From: Membranipora membranacea
Taxonomy: Eukaryota > Bryozoa > Gymnolaemata > Cheilostomatida > Membraniporidae
Assembly: GCA_914767715.1 (NCBI GenBank)
Contig: OU612071.1
Location: 28,081,681-28,145,680 of the forward strand
Length of the DNA stretch: 64,000 bases
Direction: 5' to 3'
The translations under genes were made by a program, and so were the position numbers. Under the pieces are notes generated by a model. It worked only from the letters and a program-made list of their open reading frames with translations, was not told the origin of the DNA and made no database searches. Shown piece by piece: positions 1 through 11,479 of the stretch. Every line of letters starts with the position of its first letter. Position 1 is the first letter of the stretch.

Positions 1-80
1 TGGCTCGGGCCAAGTTTGGCTCGGGCCAAGTTTGGCTCGGGCCAAGTTTGTCTCGGGCCAAGTTTGGCTCGGGCCAAGTT
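1..80. repeat. 16-bp tandem repeat (GGCTCGGGCCAAGTTT)
   Basis: About five head-to-tail copies of a GC-rich 16-bp unit lie at the very edge of the window, with one copy differing by a single base (GTCTCGGG). The array probably continues to the left. No coding role is visible. Confidence 0.95.
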
Positions 81-2790
81 GTCACGGATTCTTTACAAAG
101 CATAGTAGTCTCATAACAAACAAGCTCAACTAGCATCTTCTGAACAACAGGAGAAAGCAAGGCAAGCAATAAAAGTTTTTGAGATGATGATAGATAGATT
201 GGTTCAATCTGTCTTGATGAGCTTTGCCAAAGCTTGCCAAGACAGGCCAACAACCATAACTTTTAACAATAATATTCAACACGATCATGATCATAATGAT
301 TATGATCATATGCACTTCTTCTTTCCCAGCACATCACAACCCCACCACAGTCCAAAAACAACAAGCAATAGATAATAAGAATAGAATACATACCAGTGGT
401 TCAAGGAGTATCCCTGTGTTGTGACACAGATCAGAGAGTTATATACAAGTAATCAAGTTCTCTGCACAGATAGATGGTTAGATATCAAGATAGTCAGATG
501 GCAAGAGTGATACAAAAGCAGCTTTCTTGTTGAGTCATTTATTCAAGCATGCACAAAAGTTTTCTGCTAAACCACTGTTATAGGCGGAGCTTAATTTGAC
601 GTCGACTCTGATTGGCTGTGGTCATGGACAACCTTTGCTGTTAAGAGAGGACAATTACCAGTGGAGACAAACAACAATTTGAAATGAGAGCTCGTATCCA
701 CTCCTTTTTCAAACTCCTTGATTCATCACTGTGAGCTTTCCCATTCCTTAAGTGATCAGCCTATGTATCTTACCGATGACGAGAACACTAGCACACGGCG
801 TCGCTTTCTCGCAGACTTTGTTGAAGTTGGTGGCGGAACCTCCTCTTTTGACGACCACAAGGTGACGGAAGGCTCTCTTAATGTGATGCATGGAAGGCTT
901 TCTCAAGGTGATGGAAGGATCTGTCGAGGTGGTGGAAGGATCTTCCAAGGTGTTGGAAGGCTCTCTCAAGGTGGCAGAATCTACATTCTGCCTTACAATA
1001 TCAGCATATTGCCTGCAAAAAATGCAATGTAGAATAAAGTAGGGCTACAAGAGGGGCTGTCATTTTGGCTTGATATTTCCCTTTTAGATGGCTACCAACC
1101 TTGATGAATATATTCGCATTTAGGTGTGTTTTTATTAAATAAAACTGGCCCGGTCACTACCAATGGCTTGGCACTTATGCCCCCTGCGGAAGGCCTGTCA
1201 TGGCTACCTGGTTACTAAGATTATCTGCTCTTTGTATAACAATGAGGGATGTCTCAATATTCAAGATAAAGCAGCGCCTGAGAAAGTTTTTATTTACCGT
1301 GGCTTCTTTGCTTCACAAATGTCACAGATTGTGTCTTCGATGTGATTAAGAAAGGTACACATGCTGCAACTCCACTTCCTGAATAAGATATAGAAATTAA
1401 TATTATCAATTAGTTGTGTTTGGTTCTGCGAAATTATAATGTACAGCAAGAAGGAAAAATGCCAAAATAGCTAGCCAATAATCCTTAACACGATAGCCTT
1501 CAAAATGATGCTGCTGATGGGGCTGCTGGGCAAAGCCCAGCTGTGGCAACAGTGGTTTAAATCAAAATATGCCTATTGGTGATTTCCTCCTCCTGACATT
1601 TATAAATGCTACAATATCTGCTGGCGATTACGGCCTTGGTAAAATATGTGTTTTCAGGTACATAGGATGCCTATAGAAGCCCTATTATAAGTGTTCTTTA
1701 GGTTATTGTTGTTCACTGTGAAAAATTTATCCTGACAAAATCATACTGTCAAACATAATTTGATATTCTTTTCCATTTCTAATCATCACAGAACATCGAA
1801 AATCTGACATTCCAATGAGAGTATTTATCCGAGATATGAAATTTTTATTGGAATGATTTGATAAAGTATAAGCATTTTAAGGCTGAATTAGATTTTTTTA
1901 TATTTTACACATTGGCATTAGGTATTAGAATCATACAAGGATAGGATGGTATGAATCTAACAAGATATCAGTCCTATGTATAGGCATTGTCCATTTTGTG
2001 AATGAATCTTAATTATTGTAAGTATCTGTTAATCAATCAATCCATTCATAGATAGAGTAGTGTGTTGTAATAAAGCCAAACAATGGGGAGCATAGTCCCA
2101 ACAAACATTCCTGCAACTCACAGATTTAACCTACTAATATATGTCATTCCTTCTTGTCTATGATTGAATGCCAATAGGCAATGCTATGAAAATATTTTGG
2201 ATGTGTAACTACATGAATTTTGATTTGGTTGTATTCCGAAGCATTGAGGTATCCTGGAAAAAAAAGAAAATTTTGAATGTCTAGGTTATTTTAGTGTGTA
2301 AAATAAAATAATTTCATTTAACTTTTATTAGCAACTGAATTTGGGAGGTTTAGACTGAATTAGATTTCATGGGATAAAACCTGACAACATAATCTAGACG
2401 TGCAGATAGAACTCTTAGTTTGATGTTCTTCCCTTTAGTTTCTTGGAACTTTACGGATATTTCAAAACTAGCGTAGAACAGATTAGGTTATTTTGAAAAC
2501 TTGCACAGCAATGGCACTAACAAGTCTTCCTGTCAATAGGAATTCAAAGTATTGATACTAACTAACTGCTTCCTATCTTTTATTTTTATGTCTGGAATTA
2601 TTATTGTCATTGTGCTTATTGGTGTCTTTGGGTAGCTAATTCAATTGACGTCAGTGAATAATTCTTCTGCTGTAATGTTTGAGATTTTTACTTGTCCATA
2701 TTCAATATCTAGTTTTGATTCCCTGCTTTTAGCTGTATGATGCAGCGGCTCACATTATCTGCGAACCATAAAATCTGCCTGCTAATCAGT
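81..2790. other. No supported gene; one short coding-looking minisatellite
   Basis: Only short open frames are present. The one at 718-1032 (plus) owes its length to an imperfect 21-bp repeat at about 870-985. It reads as a 7-residue repeat of the form GRLSQGD, GRICRGG, GRIFQGV, GRLSQGG, but has no splice context or recognisable domain. Nothing else stands out. Confidence 0.6.
870..985. repeat. 21-bp minisatellite (GGAAGGNTCTCTCAAGGTG type)
   Basis: About five imperfect units share the core GGAAGG(C/A)T(C/T)T..CAAGGTG. The period is a multiple of three, so one frame stays open as a Gly/Arg/Ile heptad. Confidence 0.75.
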
Positions 2791-2794
2791 TCAC

Positions 2795-2905
2795 TATCTT
2801 TGATTTGATTTGATTTGTATTCATTCAAACATCATGACAGATGGTACAGAATGCGAGCGATGGTATGGCATAGTAAAAACAACACACTTAAAATTATTTA
2901 TATAC
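2795..2905 (-). mobile_element. Possible 3' tail of a minus-strand LINE or SINE
   Basis: The run TTTGATTTGATTTGATTTG followed by a non-repetitive segment resembles the tandem-tailed 3' end of the LINE at 30660 (TTTGATTTGATTGATTTATTACA), read on the minus strand. No coding remnant is attached, so the assignment is tentative. Confidence 0.3.
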
Positions 2906-3419
2906 TAGACCGTTGTCATGATAGGTCATGAAAAAATTAAAAAACTCAATTCAACTTGATAGCAAGTATGGCATGCAGTGTTTTCAGAGAAATTTCAGGA
3001 TTAGTTATCTTTGGTTTGGAATGTCAATAGAATGTTATTTGTTTATAAATGAATTTGAGGCATAGTTATTTCTGGGGTAGGGTGTCTTGAATTGCTGAAA
3101 CCAAAACAAGTATCTTGTATTTGATTTGCTTAATTCATTTTCTCCTATGGACTATCAGACTGTGATGTATATGCAACTCATTTATTTGTTATGACTAAAT
3201 CATTCATAATTACAGCCATGCAAAGTTTGAGCTTTTGACTTGTCAGTATCTGATATCTAGTTTTGACTCCTTGCTCCTAGTTGTGGGATACAGGTCTCGC
3301 CTACAGCACCATTTCGTATCTCTCACTCACTGTCAACTCCATCAGATTATTGCCTTGCAAGCCCTTGCATACTAATCTACTATGACTCACCTCGCCTCTA
3401 TCAACTATTTGTATTAAAC

Positions 3420-4025
3420 TGACCATACCTTTGTGACAAAGTAAAATACCTTGGTGTTACTGTTGACGATAAACTCCGCTATCATGATTATGTGCAATCC
3501 ATAGTGACTACTGCATCTCAACGCATGTATGTTGTGAAAAATTTTGTATACTATAGCTCATAGCCCCTTTCTCATGTGTTATTCAAGAGTTTTATTGTAT
3601 CCCTCATCACTTACTGTCTCCCCATACTTTTTACAAGCATCCATGCAAGCGACAAGAAGTCCTTACGCAAAATATTTAAAGATGCCGCCAAGTTAGGGAT
3701 TGAGCACCCCGATATAGATGCTCTGGTGGCCAACCAGATCAAGACACTTGGACTTCGCTACATACACGATGAAGAGCACTTTATCAATGACCTTCTAACT
3801 AAATGCCCCTCAGGTCGCTACCGCACCGTTAAATATCGGAGTACATGGGGTAGAGACAGCTTTTTAAGACATCTCATACATACACATAATAATATGCTAT
3901 TCTAAAACACTTTTTATACAACAGAGATCTGATTTTTTCCATGTTTTTCTTTCTTGTCAGTATTAACAACATATTTCGTGACAAATTTTTGTCTATGATA
4001 GTAATAAATCCATCCATCCATCCAT
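3420..4025 (+). mobile_element. 5'-truncated LINE, C-terminal end of reverse transcriptase ORF
   Basis: The segment encodes the last part of a CR1/L2-like non-LTR polymerase. It begins near CDKVKYLGVTVDDKL, has a stop near 3562, then is open at 3576-3905 (LPILFTSIHASDKKSLRKIF, then EEHFINDLLTKCPSG and KYRSTWGRDSFLRHL). It ends in a (ATCC)n tail at about 4006-4025, typical of target-primed LINE insertion. The same C-terminus recurs at 26462-26905 and, on the minus strand, at 30660-31676. The catalytic core is absent, so the copy is dead. Confidence 0.85.
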
Positions 4026-4985
4026 CCCTGCTTACAAATTACAATCACAACGACACTCCGGTAGCTCAGATGTCTCCCGCCCAGACTGAATACTATGTGT
4101 GAAAATTGTAGATGGGAACATGGAATTCTTAGAACATATCTGTTGCTGTACTAACTCAAAAGATGCATCTTATCCTAGTTCCCATTGTGTATTCAAACAG
4201 GGACTGAACTTATGGTAACAATGGGTTCAGCAATCAATACTGAGCTGAGCTGATTTCAAGAGTTGATAACTCCTTGACCAGGTTATAGCCAAATCTCATC
4301 TAAGTCACTGAGATTTTATTAGCAGTACCTTTCTACTGTCATATTTGGTCACATGTTAACTCTAAAATAGGCCCCGCATGAGTGGAAATGCCCCAATTTG
4401 CGTTGGAGGCGGATCATGACTTTTTCCATAGTTTTGGTTATGTCGGCACCTGTTTTTTCCATTTACTGTGTTATTATGAGACAGCTGCATATCCTTTGAA
4501 GACCCGGAGTCTCGTTCATGCCTTTTGAATTATTTATTAACTAAGTTTACCATACTCTATACTTTACTATGGTCTTTTAACAACTGGACAGGCTAATTAC
4601 TAAACTATTTGAGGATATTTATATATCTATGGTGAGTTTAATGACTTTCATCGCTGTCAAGTAATCACATCAACTTGCCGTTTAAATCTTCAATCATTCT
4701 GATACTTGAAAGCTTTTCTAACTCTACATTGAATTTAATTATTGATGATGTATTTATGCCATGAGTTTAGGATGTTAACATTATTATTATAGGAGCTATA
4801 ACCAGGGAGCTCTGTTACATAAACGAGATTTATGTACATCCAAGCGAATTAATCCCTCTTTGGGGGTTGGAATGACCAAAAATCATAAGTCTTGGTATTA
4901 AATATGATTTTCAGACACCGTCAATTTAATGCTAGAATTGAAAAACACTATGTTCTCTGAGGCATCATTTTAATCATTGCCTTAA
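4026..4985. other. No gene seen
   Basis: AT-rich sequence with frequent stops on both strands. No domain, splice pair or named repeat was recognised. Confidence 0.6.
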
Positions 4986-5024
4986 TGTTTTAACCTGAGA
5001 GTGAAAATTCACCATCATTCTGCA

Positions 5025-6890
5025 TCATTGGCTGTCCTTTGTATCCGAAGATGACTTCTTGTGAACCATGTCTCTCAATTGGCATCTGCTTTTGCTGAGG
5101 GATTGCCAGCTACCAACAGGAATCTTTTTATCTTTGAGGTTTCTCTTCACCGTGTCATTGAACCTCAGCCTGGGTCTGCCAATACCACGTACACCTTCTT
5201 TAAGCTGAGAGTGCAGGATTTGTTTTGGTAGTCTTGAGTCATCCATCCTGTGTATATGACCAGCCCATCTCAAGTTTTTCTGAATTAGGAGTTCATACAT
5301 GCTGGGTAGATTTGCTTGAGTAAGGATGTCGGCATTTGAGATGAAGTCCCACCATTTGTCATTAAGAATTTGCCGCAGGTGTCTCATCATATAGGTGTTG
5401 GGTTTATGTGCCGCCAGCTTGTACACTGGCCAAGCCTCCGTACCATACAGAAGGGAAGAGAGGACAACTGCTCTGTATACCGAGCACTGTGTTTTGAACG
5501 TAAGTTCCTTGTTGTGCTAGACCTTTTCCTTCAGCCTGCCATACGAGGTTGAGGCGTTTGACATCCTTGTGTTGAGCTCCTCATCAATCTTGTTGCTGTT
5601 CATGGCAGTAGATCCGAGGTACTTGAACTTATGAACACTGGCTAGCTGTTCGTTATTGATGTATATAGACTGACCTTCATCATCACTTCCCGGGGCTAGT
5701 CGGTACAGCATCTCCGTTTTCTTAATGTTCATCTTGAGACCGAAGGCCTGTGCAGACCTGGCGAATCTGCTGACAATCTCCTGTGCATCATCATGGTTGT
5801 GAGCAATAAAGGCAGTATCATCAGGAAACATAAATTCTCGTACCAGGACTCTTCTAGTTCTTGTTGTAGACTTGTACTGGTTCATATTGAACAAAACTGC
5901 TCCAGGCCTGCTCTGAATCCATACACCCTTGTTGAAGTTGTTAAAGGCATGTTGCAAAACAACTGACAGGAATATGCAGAAGAGAGTGGGAGCCAGCACC
6001 CATCCTTGTTTGACGCCGTTATTGACTTGAAATTGACTTGACAGCTCACCCTTCAGTTTAACCGAGGCTTTCTTGCCGGTATGTAAAGCGCTGATAAGAT
6101 TAGTAAAGTGATCTGGAAATCCCAGCTTCAGGAGCATCTTCCATAAAGTAGTCCGGTCAACGGTGTCAAATGCTTTAGTAAAAACGACAAGATCATGTAA
6201 AATGGCATATTTTGTTCAATGCTTTTCTCCTGGAGTTGCTTCAAGGAGAAGATCATCTGTGCAGTACCTCTTCCACTACGGAACCCCGCCCTGTGCCTCG
6301 GGTAGAAAGCCTTCAGCATACGGTGAGAGTCGGTTGAGTAGGACCCTTGCGAAAACCTTTCCAGGAATGGATAGAAGGGAGAACCCTCTGTAGTTACCGC
6401 ATAGTCGTCGGTCACCCTTCTTAAAGATGATGACAAGTTGGGCTTCCTTCCAGTCTTGAGGAACTGTAGCTGTGTTCCAGGCTTCTTGAATGATCTCATG
6501 AAGGGCACATAGCAGTTTTGAACCTCCCTTCTTGATTACTTCAGGATGAATCCCATCGGAAGATGTGATTTACCATCACTAACCATGTTAATAGCCTTGG
6601 AGATCTCATCAATCAATCATCTACCCAACCAGTTTTGAACAGGGGCTTGTCTCAGGTTGTTAATGGCATCGTGATCTATTACTGGAGCCTAGCAATTTGC
6701 TGAAATGCTCTGTCCGTCTATTGAGAAGATCTTGCTTTTCTGTGAGCAGCTTTGTCTGGTTGCATGCTAGTAACTGGTCCGGGTGACTGATACGTGGGCC
6801 CAGACAGCCCTCATACTCTGATAGAATCCTCTCATATCGTTTGTATCAGCAAAAACTTGAAGTTCCGCTGCTTTAGCCAGCCAAGATAGC
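5025..6890 (-). pseudogene. Reverse transcriptase and C-terminal region of the LINE
   Basis: The polymerase is read right to left. A linker with stops occupies 6890-6510 and the fingers region 6508-6128 (PRHRAGFRSGRGTAQMIFSL). The palm at 6137-5517 contains GVKQGWVLAPTLFCIFLS, FMFPDDTAFIA, FGLKMNIKKTEML and FKYLGSTAMNSN. The tail at 5426-5025 contains MMRHLRQILNDKWWDFISN and LRWAGHIHRM. At least three frame changes or stops occur, and the normally conserved FADD is FPDD. It cannot encode a working enzyme. The 3' end lies near 4990. Confidence 0.85.
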
Positions 6891-6894
6891 AGTT

Positions 6895-7990
6895 TATTGG
6901 TAGATCAGATAGCAGTTTATCGGTAAATCCGCCAAAGACAGTTTAAAAATGTTTGAAAAGGCTCTGTGATTGTAGTGGCATATCATTTAAAACTTTAATA
7001 CTCGTAGGTATAAAACGACATAAATATCTTTCGGTCTTTATTTTTGGTATCCCGTATGATTTCCTGCAAAAAGAGTAGCACTGGTTAAGAATTATGGGTA
7101 TCAAGATTTATAAAATTGTTAGCATTAATTTCAATCCTGCTACACACTACTTAAAAAAGAGACGTAGGAGTTTTTCTCTATTACCCAGAGTGACTGAAAA
7201 ATACCATAATTCAATGTTATACATAAAAATGGGTAATATCAAAGTTTCTATAAAATAGTGTTTTTGTGACTTGGAGGGATTAAACTGTTTAAATTTAGAA
7301 AAACAATAAAACCTTGTTCTGAGCTTTTTATAGGTATAACTAGTGATTTCATGCCACTTTAGGTCACGGCTCAAATATGTACCTAAATACTTAAAATCTC
7401 CGCTTTCTCAATGGGTTGGCTATTTATAAAAAAGATAATCATGAATAGCATATGTTTTGCTAAAGCTCAGCACCATCTCCTTTGTTTTCTTAGCATTGAT
7501 TAAAAAGTTAACTGATCTGCATCGTTCTGAAAATTGCTCTACTGCATCAAAATAAAATTCATTATCTGCTTTAAATCCCACAATAGCCATATCATCAGCG
7601 TATTTAAAAAGTTTGATGTTGTCATGTCCTGAGCGAAAAAAATCTGTGTATATAGAAAAAAGGACTGGGGGTAAAACACACCCTTGAGGGCACCCTATAT
7701 TACAAGATAAAACATCAAACTTTCTGTCACCAGCTCGAACATAGTGTTGCCTATCTTTGAGAAAAGCAGAAATGAAACAGATAATATATTTGGGCACATT
7801 ACGAACTCTTTGGTTATCTAATAAAATATTTGGCACGATAGTATTAAAAGCTGATGTAAAATCTACAAAAAGTACTCTAGCATATGCATTTGGTTTCTCT
7901 AAATGCAATTGTAAAAAGAAGTCCAAAGAAATACAAGCGTCATTAGTGCTTCTGTCTTTTCTATACGCAAATTGATTTTCATCCAAAGAT
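6895..7990 (-). mobile_element. 5'-truncated CR1/L2-like LINE nested in the larger LINE
   Basis: Inside the minus-strand LINE a different polymerase begins abruptly after the residues RKLTAR. It contains FAYRKDRSTNDACISLDFF, VLFVDFTSAFNTIVP, GCPQGCVLPPVLFSIYTDFF and the catalytic box FKYADDMAIVG, then LINAKKTKEMVLSFS. It continues with a stop near 7420 into 7374-7147 (ETLILPIFMYNIELWY). The host LINE resumes beyond about 6895. The host segment RTVNSNHEDWFDENNAELQQ is fused in frame to the insert, forming one 271-residue chimeric open frame (8235-7420). Confidence 0.85.
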
Positions 7991-8197
7991 CTTGCAGTGA
8001 GCTTCCTGCTAGCTGTTCTATATTTGGCTTTCGTAGATCGGGTGTTTCTGGATAGCTTACTAGTCCTAGCCTGATTCCGGGTTTCAATGAGTTGCTGCAG
8101 CTCTGCATTATTCTCATCAAACCAGTCTTCATGGTTGCTGTTGACAGTCCTCAAGTGTTCCATGGATGTATCACCAACAATATCCTTGATATTTTTC

Positions 8198-9106
8198 CTA
8201 TTTAGCTTCCACACCATCAGGATTTGGGCCGGCAAACTGCCCGGTGAGAGCCAATTGTAGACCTTGCTGCACTTGTAACAACTTAAATTGGGTCACATTA
8301 GGCTTTGGACGGAGCGTCCTCCTCTTCCTCATTTTCCTTCTAACCTTCTGGTTTGCCGTGGATCTTATCATGATGTGGTCAGTACTACAGTTTGCTCCTC
8401 TCATCGCCCTTGTATCCAGAATATCTGGCAAACCACGTTGACGTGTGATGACAAAGTCGATGAGGTGCCAATGCTTGCTTCTCAGATGCATCCATGAGTA
8501 TTTGTGGGCTGATTTATGCTGGGAGAAGGTGTTTGTGATGCTGAGTTGATGTTCAGTGCACGTTGAGAGAAGGAGTTCCCTGTTCGTGTTGAGCTTCCCA
8601 CAGCCAAACTTTCTTATCACACCAGGCCAAGTGGTATGGTCCTGGCCTACCCTGGCGTTAAAATCTCCCATAAGGATGATCTTATCAGGTGCAAGGACTG
8701 ATCTTAGAGTCTTGTTCAGCTCATGGTAAAATTGATTGATGTTTTCTGGACTGCTTGTCATTGTCAGACCATAGACAGCTATCACAGTGCACCATCTATC
8801 ATCAGACAAAGGGACTCTGAGGGTCATCATTCTGTCACTAACTGCCTTTGGTTCCTCTATCAATTAAGACACAAGTTCAGTCCTAATGGCCAGGGCCACT
8901 CCGGATTCACTGCGTTCATCTGCCGCCTTGCCACTCCAGTATATGATATAACCTGTTTCCTCTCTGATGTGTCCAGTTCCCGAGAATCTGACCTCACTCA
9001 GGGCAGCTATGTCGATGTTATACTTTGAAATTTTCAAAGATATTATTGCACTTCTTCGTTCAGGTCTAACTGCATTCTGCTGATAGAGCATTGTTCTGAT
9101 GTCCCA
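8198..9106 (-). pseudogene. AP endonuclease domain of the LINE
   Basis: This encodes the DNA-nicking domain that starts target-primed reverse transcription. It runs from about 9106 (MGHQNNALSTECSQT-like start, frame broken) through 9091-8864 (RPERRSAIISLKISKYNIDI, LSEVRFSGTG) and 8863-8198. Key elements seen are the N-terminal E in LSEVRFSG, the metal-binding GDFNARVGQ, WMHLRSKHWHLIDFVI, and the terminal S/T-D-H box in CSTDHIMIR. The catalytic motifs look intact. However, a stop at the 8864 boundary separates two halves that lie in the same element, and no promoter or ORF1 is visible upstream. It is a fossil of a mobile element, not a host repair gene. Confidence 0.85.
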
Positions 9107-9115
9107 TGATACAAA

Positions 9116-11470
9116 TTTCAGTTTAATTTTATTTTTGACCTCTTTATCCTGGGCGTGGATTTCTTTTTCTATTTCTTCTCATGGTTCATTTGAATTTGCT
9201 GACACTATAGAAGTACGCTGAGCTGGCAAGGATTGACCAGGACGACCCCAGCAGTTTGGTAGTCGCAGTGACTGTTTACCGGCGGTGACCACTTGGAGGT
9301 TAGCATGAAGTCTTGACTGGCAGTAATTTCTCCTGAGTTCATCATTACCATCAGCCCTTGGATACAGGAGTCCGTAGTGTCTAGATACATCTGTTGGTTC
9401 CCGTATCCACCAACACCATCATTCTACATGCCACCTTAAGAATCCTTTGTTCACAATTTTGATGCACATTTCAATAGGTTGACCATGAGTGCCAGTTAAA
9501 GAATTCAGGTATTAGGAAATACAAATATTTTATGGAGAAAAAACTGAGAAACATAATAAATTCATATATTCTGGAAGCTCTGATGGGGGCTGACATCTTA
9601 GATTCTCATTTTGTAACTATTTCATAAAATAATCATGCTTTGTTACCTTCTGTATAAGTGATTATAGCTTTTTATATTCATCTTGAGGAATTTATAATAA
9701 AAATTGTATTGAACAATTAGCCATGCACCACTGTGTACTTTGGTTATTGAGTTTTTGAGAAAATTTAAAAAGAAAGAATTGAAGAGATTCAACATGCAGA
9801 GAAGTACTTCAGATTATGAGGGTGTCAGGCAGGTTACACGTTGTGGCATAACAAAACTTGTAGCTACTAATGTAAAATGCAGTATTTTATACTCAATTTC
9901 TTACTAGGCAGACAACATCAACTCTGTTAGCCCCAGCTGAGAGACTACTATTGCATTGTATTTGTAATGCAACAATAGCTGAAAAACTGTTTTTTTTTTA
10001 TTTCATCAGTTAGGCCTAAAATACAACTCCACTATTGAATGTCTGTGCACAAAAAAAAAGAAAACTTCTTTGTGTCAGCAACTCCTTAATGTAAGTATAG
10101 CAGCAATACATGCTTTATTGTTGCATTCATGTTGTAAATTGTAATGCAAATTATTCCGCAAATCATCTGAGCTGTACTTGATATCATTAGGAAGAAGAGA
10201 AGTGCAACTGTTACTGCAACAGTAGCACAAGCACAAACTGAAGTAGAGCACGCACCTGTGGTGCAAATTTCTGGCGATGCAAAAGATGATAAAAATCTTT
10301 ATCTACTAATTAATCAATGCCAATTGTTCAATTTTTTAGCTCATCTTTTTAGTTCATTTTGTTAAGACTTGATAGTAGTAGCTTACAAAATAGCAAATGT
10401 TCATATTGAATTCAGTCTTCAGTTATTATAGTCTTAGAAAATAGTAATGTCGGTGTTTGCTTCAGTCAGCCAATCACAACCAGCATAGGGATACAGAAAA
10501 TATTCACCCTAGTAATTGAGATGGCCTTGATAGGCAGCTGGTTAGAGGTTTTCTATCAATGCTTCACAGTTGAGAAGGATATTAGATGGGACTGCATCCA
10601 GTCAAAGCCATGATACCAATTTTTAGTTACTTGCTCATAATTCACATATTAGCCAACGACATGGCTCTGGTCGGTTTGGTTGGCGATATCTAACCAAACC
10701 AATCCAACCCAACAAATTTGCTAGGAACTGATTGTAAATCAAGGCCCTGTAAATCTGCGGTCAAGAAACCTCTATGAAGCATCATCCGGTGGCTGAAGAT
10801 GACTGGTAGTGATTACTAATGATATTGTTAGGTAATACCCACACCGTTGCTGGAGCCAAAGTTGACTGCAATTGCCTTATCCTTAAGGCTGAAATCTGAT
10901 TTGAGTACAAGTGCTCAAAAATTGCGAGGTCTTTGTTTGCGCCATTCTACAAAAAACCCATCAAAAATGATTGATTGCAAGTAACAGCGACTCTGGCAAG
11001 ATGCGAGTGCCCAATCAGGCCAACCCCAAAGAAAAACCAACCAACTTTTTAGGCCACATATAACTCGATACTTTTCGTTCGCTTCCTGATGCTTCTATTA
11101 CAGAATACAACATCCATTGTTCTACACCAACTACATATTATCAAATTCAACAGATTGAAATCTGCATCGACTACAATAAGTTTTTTTTTCCAATGCTTTG
11201 GAATAATAATAAAAAGGTTTTGGTTAGGATGATTGCTAGAAATGCAGCTGCCGAACCAGAATTTTAAAAATCAATTGTCAATTATCATCTGTTTTGGAAA
11301 TCAAGTTTGAATAGTATACGATTGATTAAAAGTGAGAGCTCAAAATAAAGCATTCTGATGTATGATCTTTAAGGACAAAAATAGAAATTAATTTTGGGGA
11401 GCAGTATACTTCATTATTTGTACATTTTTAGTAAGTTCTTTGTATCAGGTTGATTTCCTCAATGAGCTTT
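9116..11470. other. No gene seen
   Basis: 9116-9480 may hold the decayed 5' part of the LINE. The rest is AT-rich with short frames only. A small hairpin (GGTTTGGTTGG with CCAAACC) lies near 10670-10700. Confidence 0.5.
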
Positions 11471-11479
11471 TCCTGCACA

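Larger units (their letters stand above)
4990..9115 (-). mobile_element. Near-complete but dead LINE (AP endonuclease + reverse transcriptase), split by another LINE
   Basis: Read on the minus strand, the order is AP-like endonuclease (9110-8198), linker (about 8235-7990), foreign insert (about 7990-6895), linker, reverse transcriptase fingers (6508-6128), palm (6137-5517) and C-terminal region (5426-5025). Parts lie in different frames with internal stops. The family is abundant in animal genomes and its endonuclease is often annotated as craniofacial-development-protein-2-like. Motifs include GDFNARVG, FVITRQRG and TDHIMIR in the endonuclease, GVKQGWVLAPTLF and a degenerate catalytic box FPDD (normally FADD) in the polymerase, and LRWAGHIHRMDDSRLPKQIL near the end. 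Confidence 0.9.
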
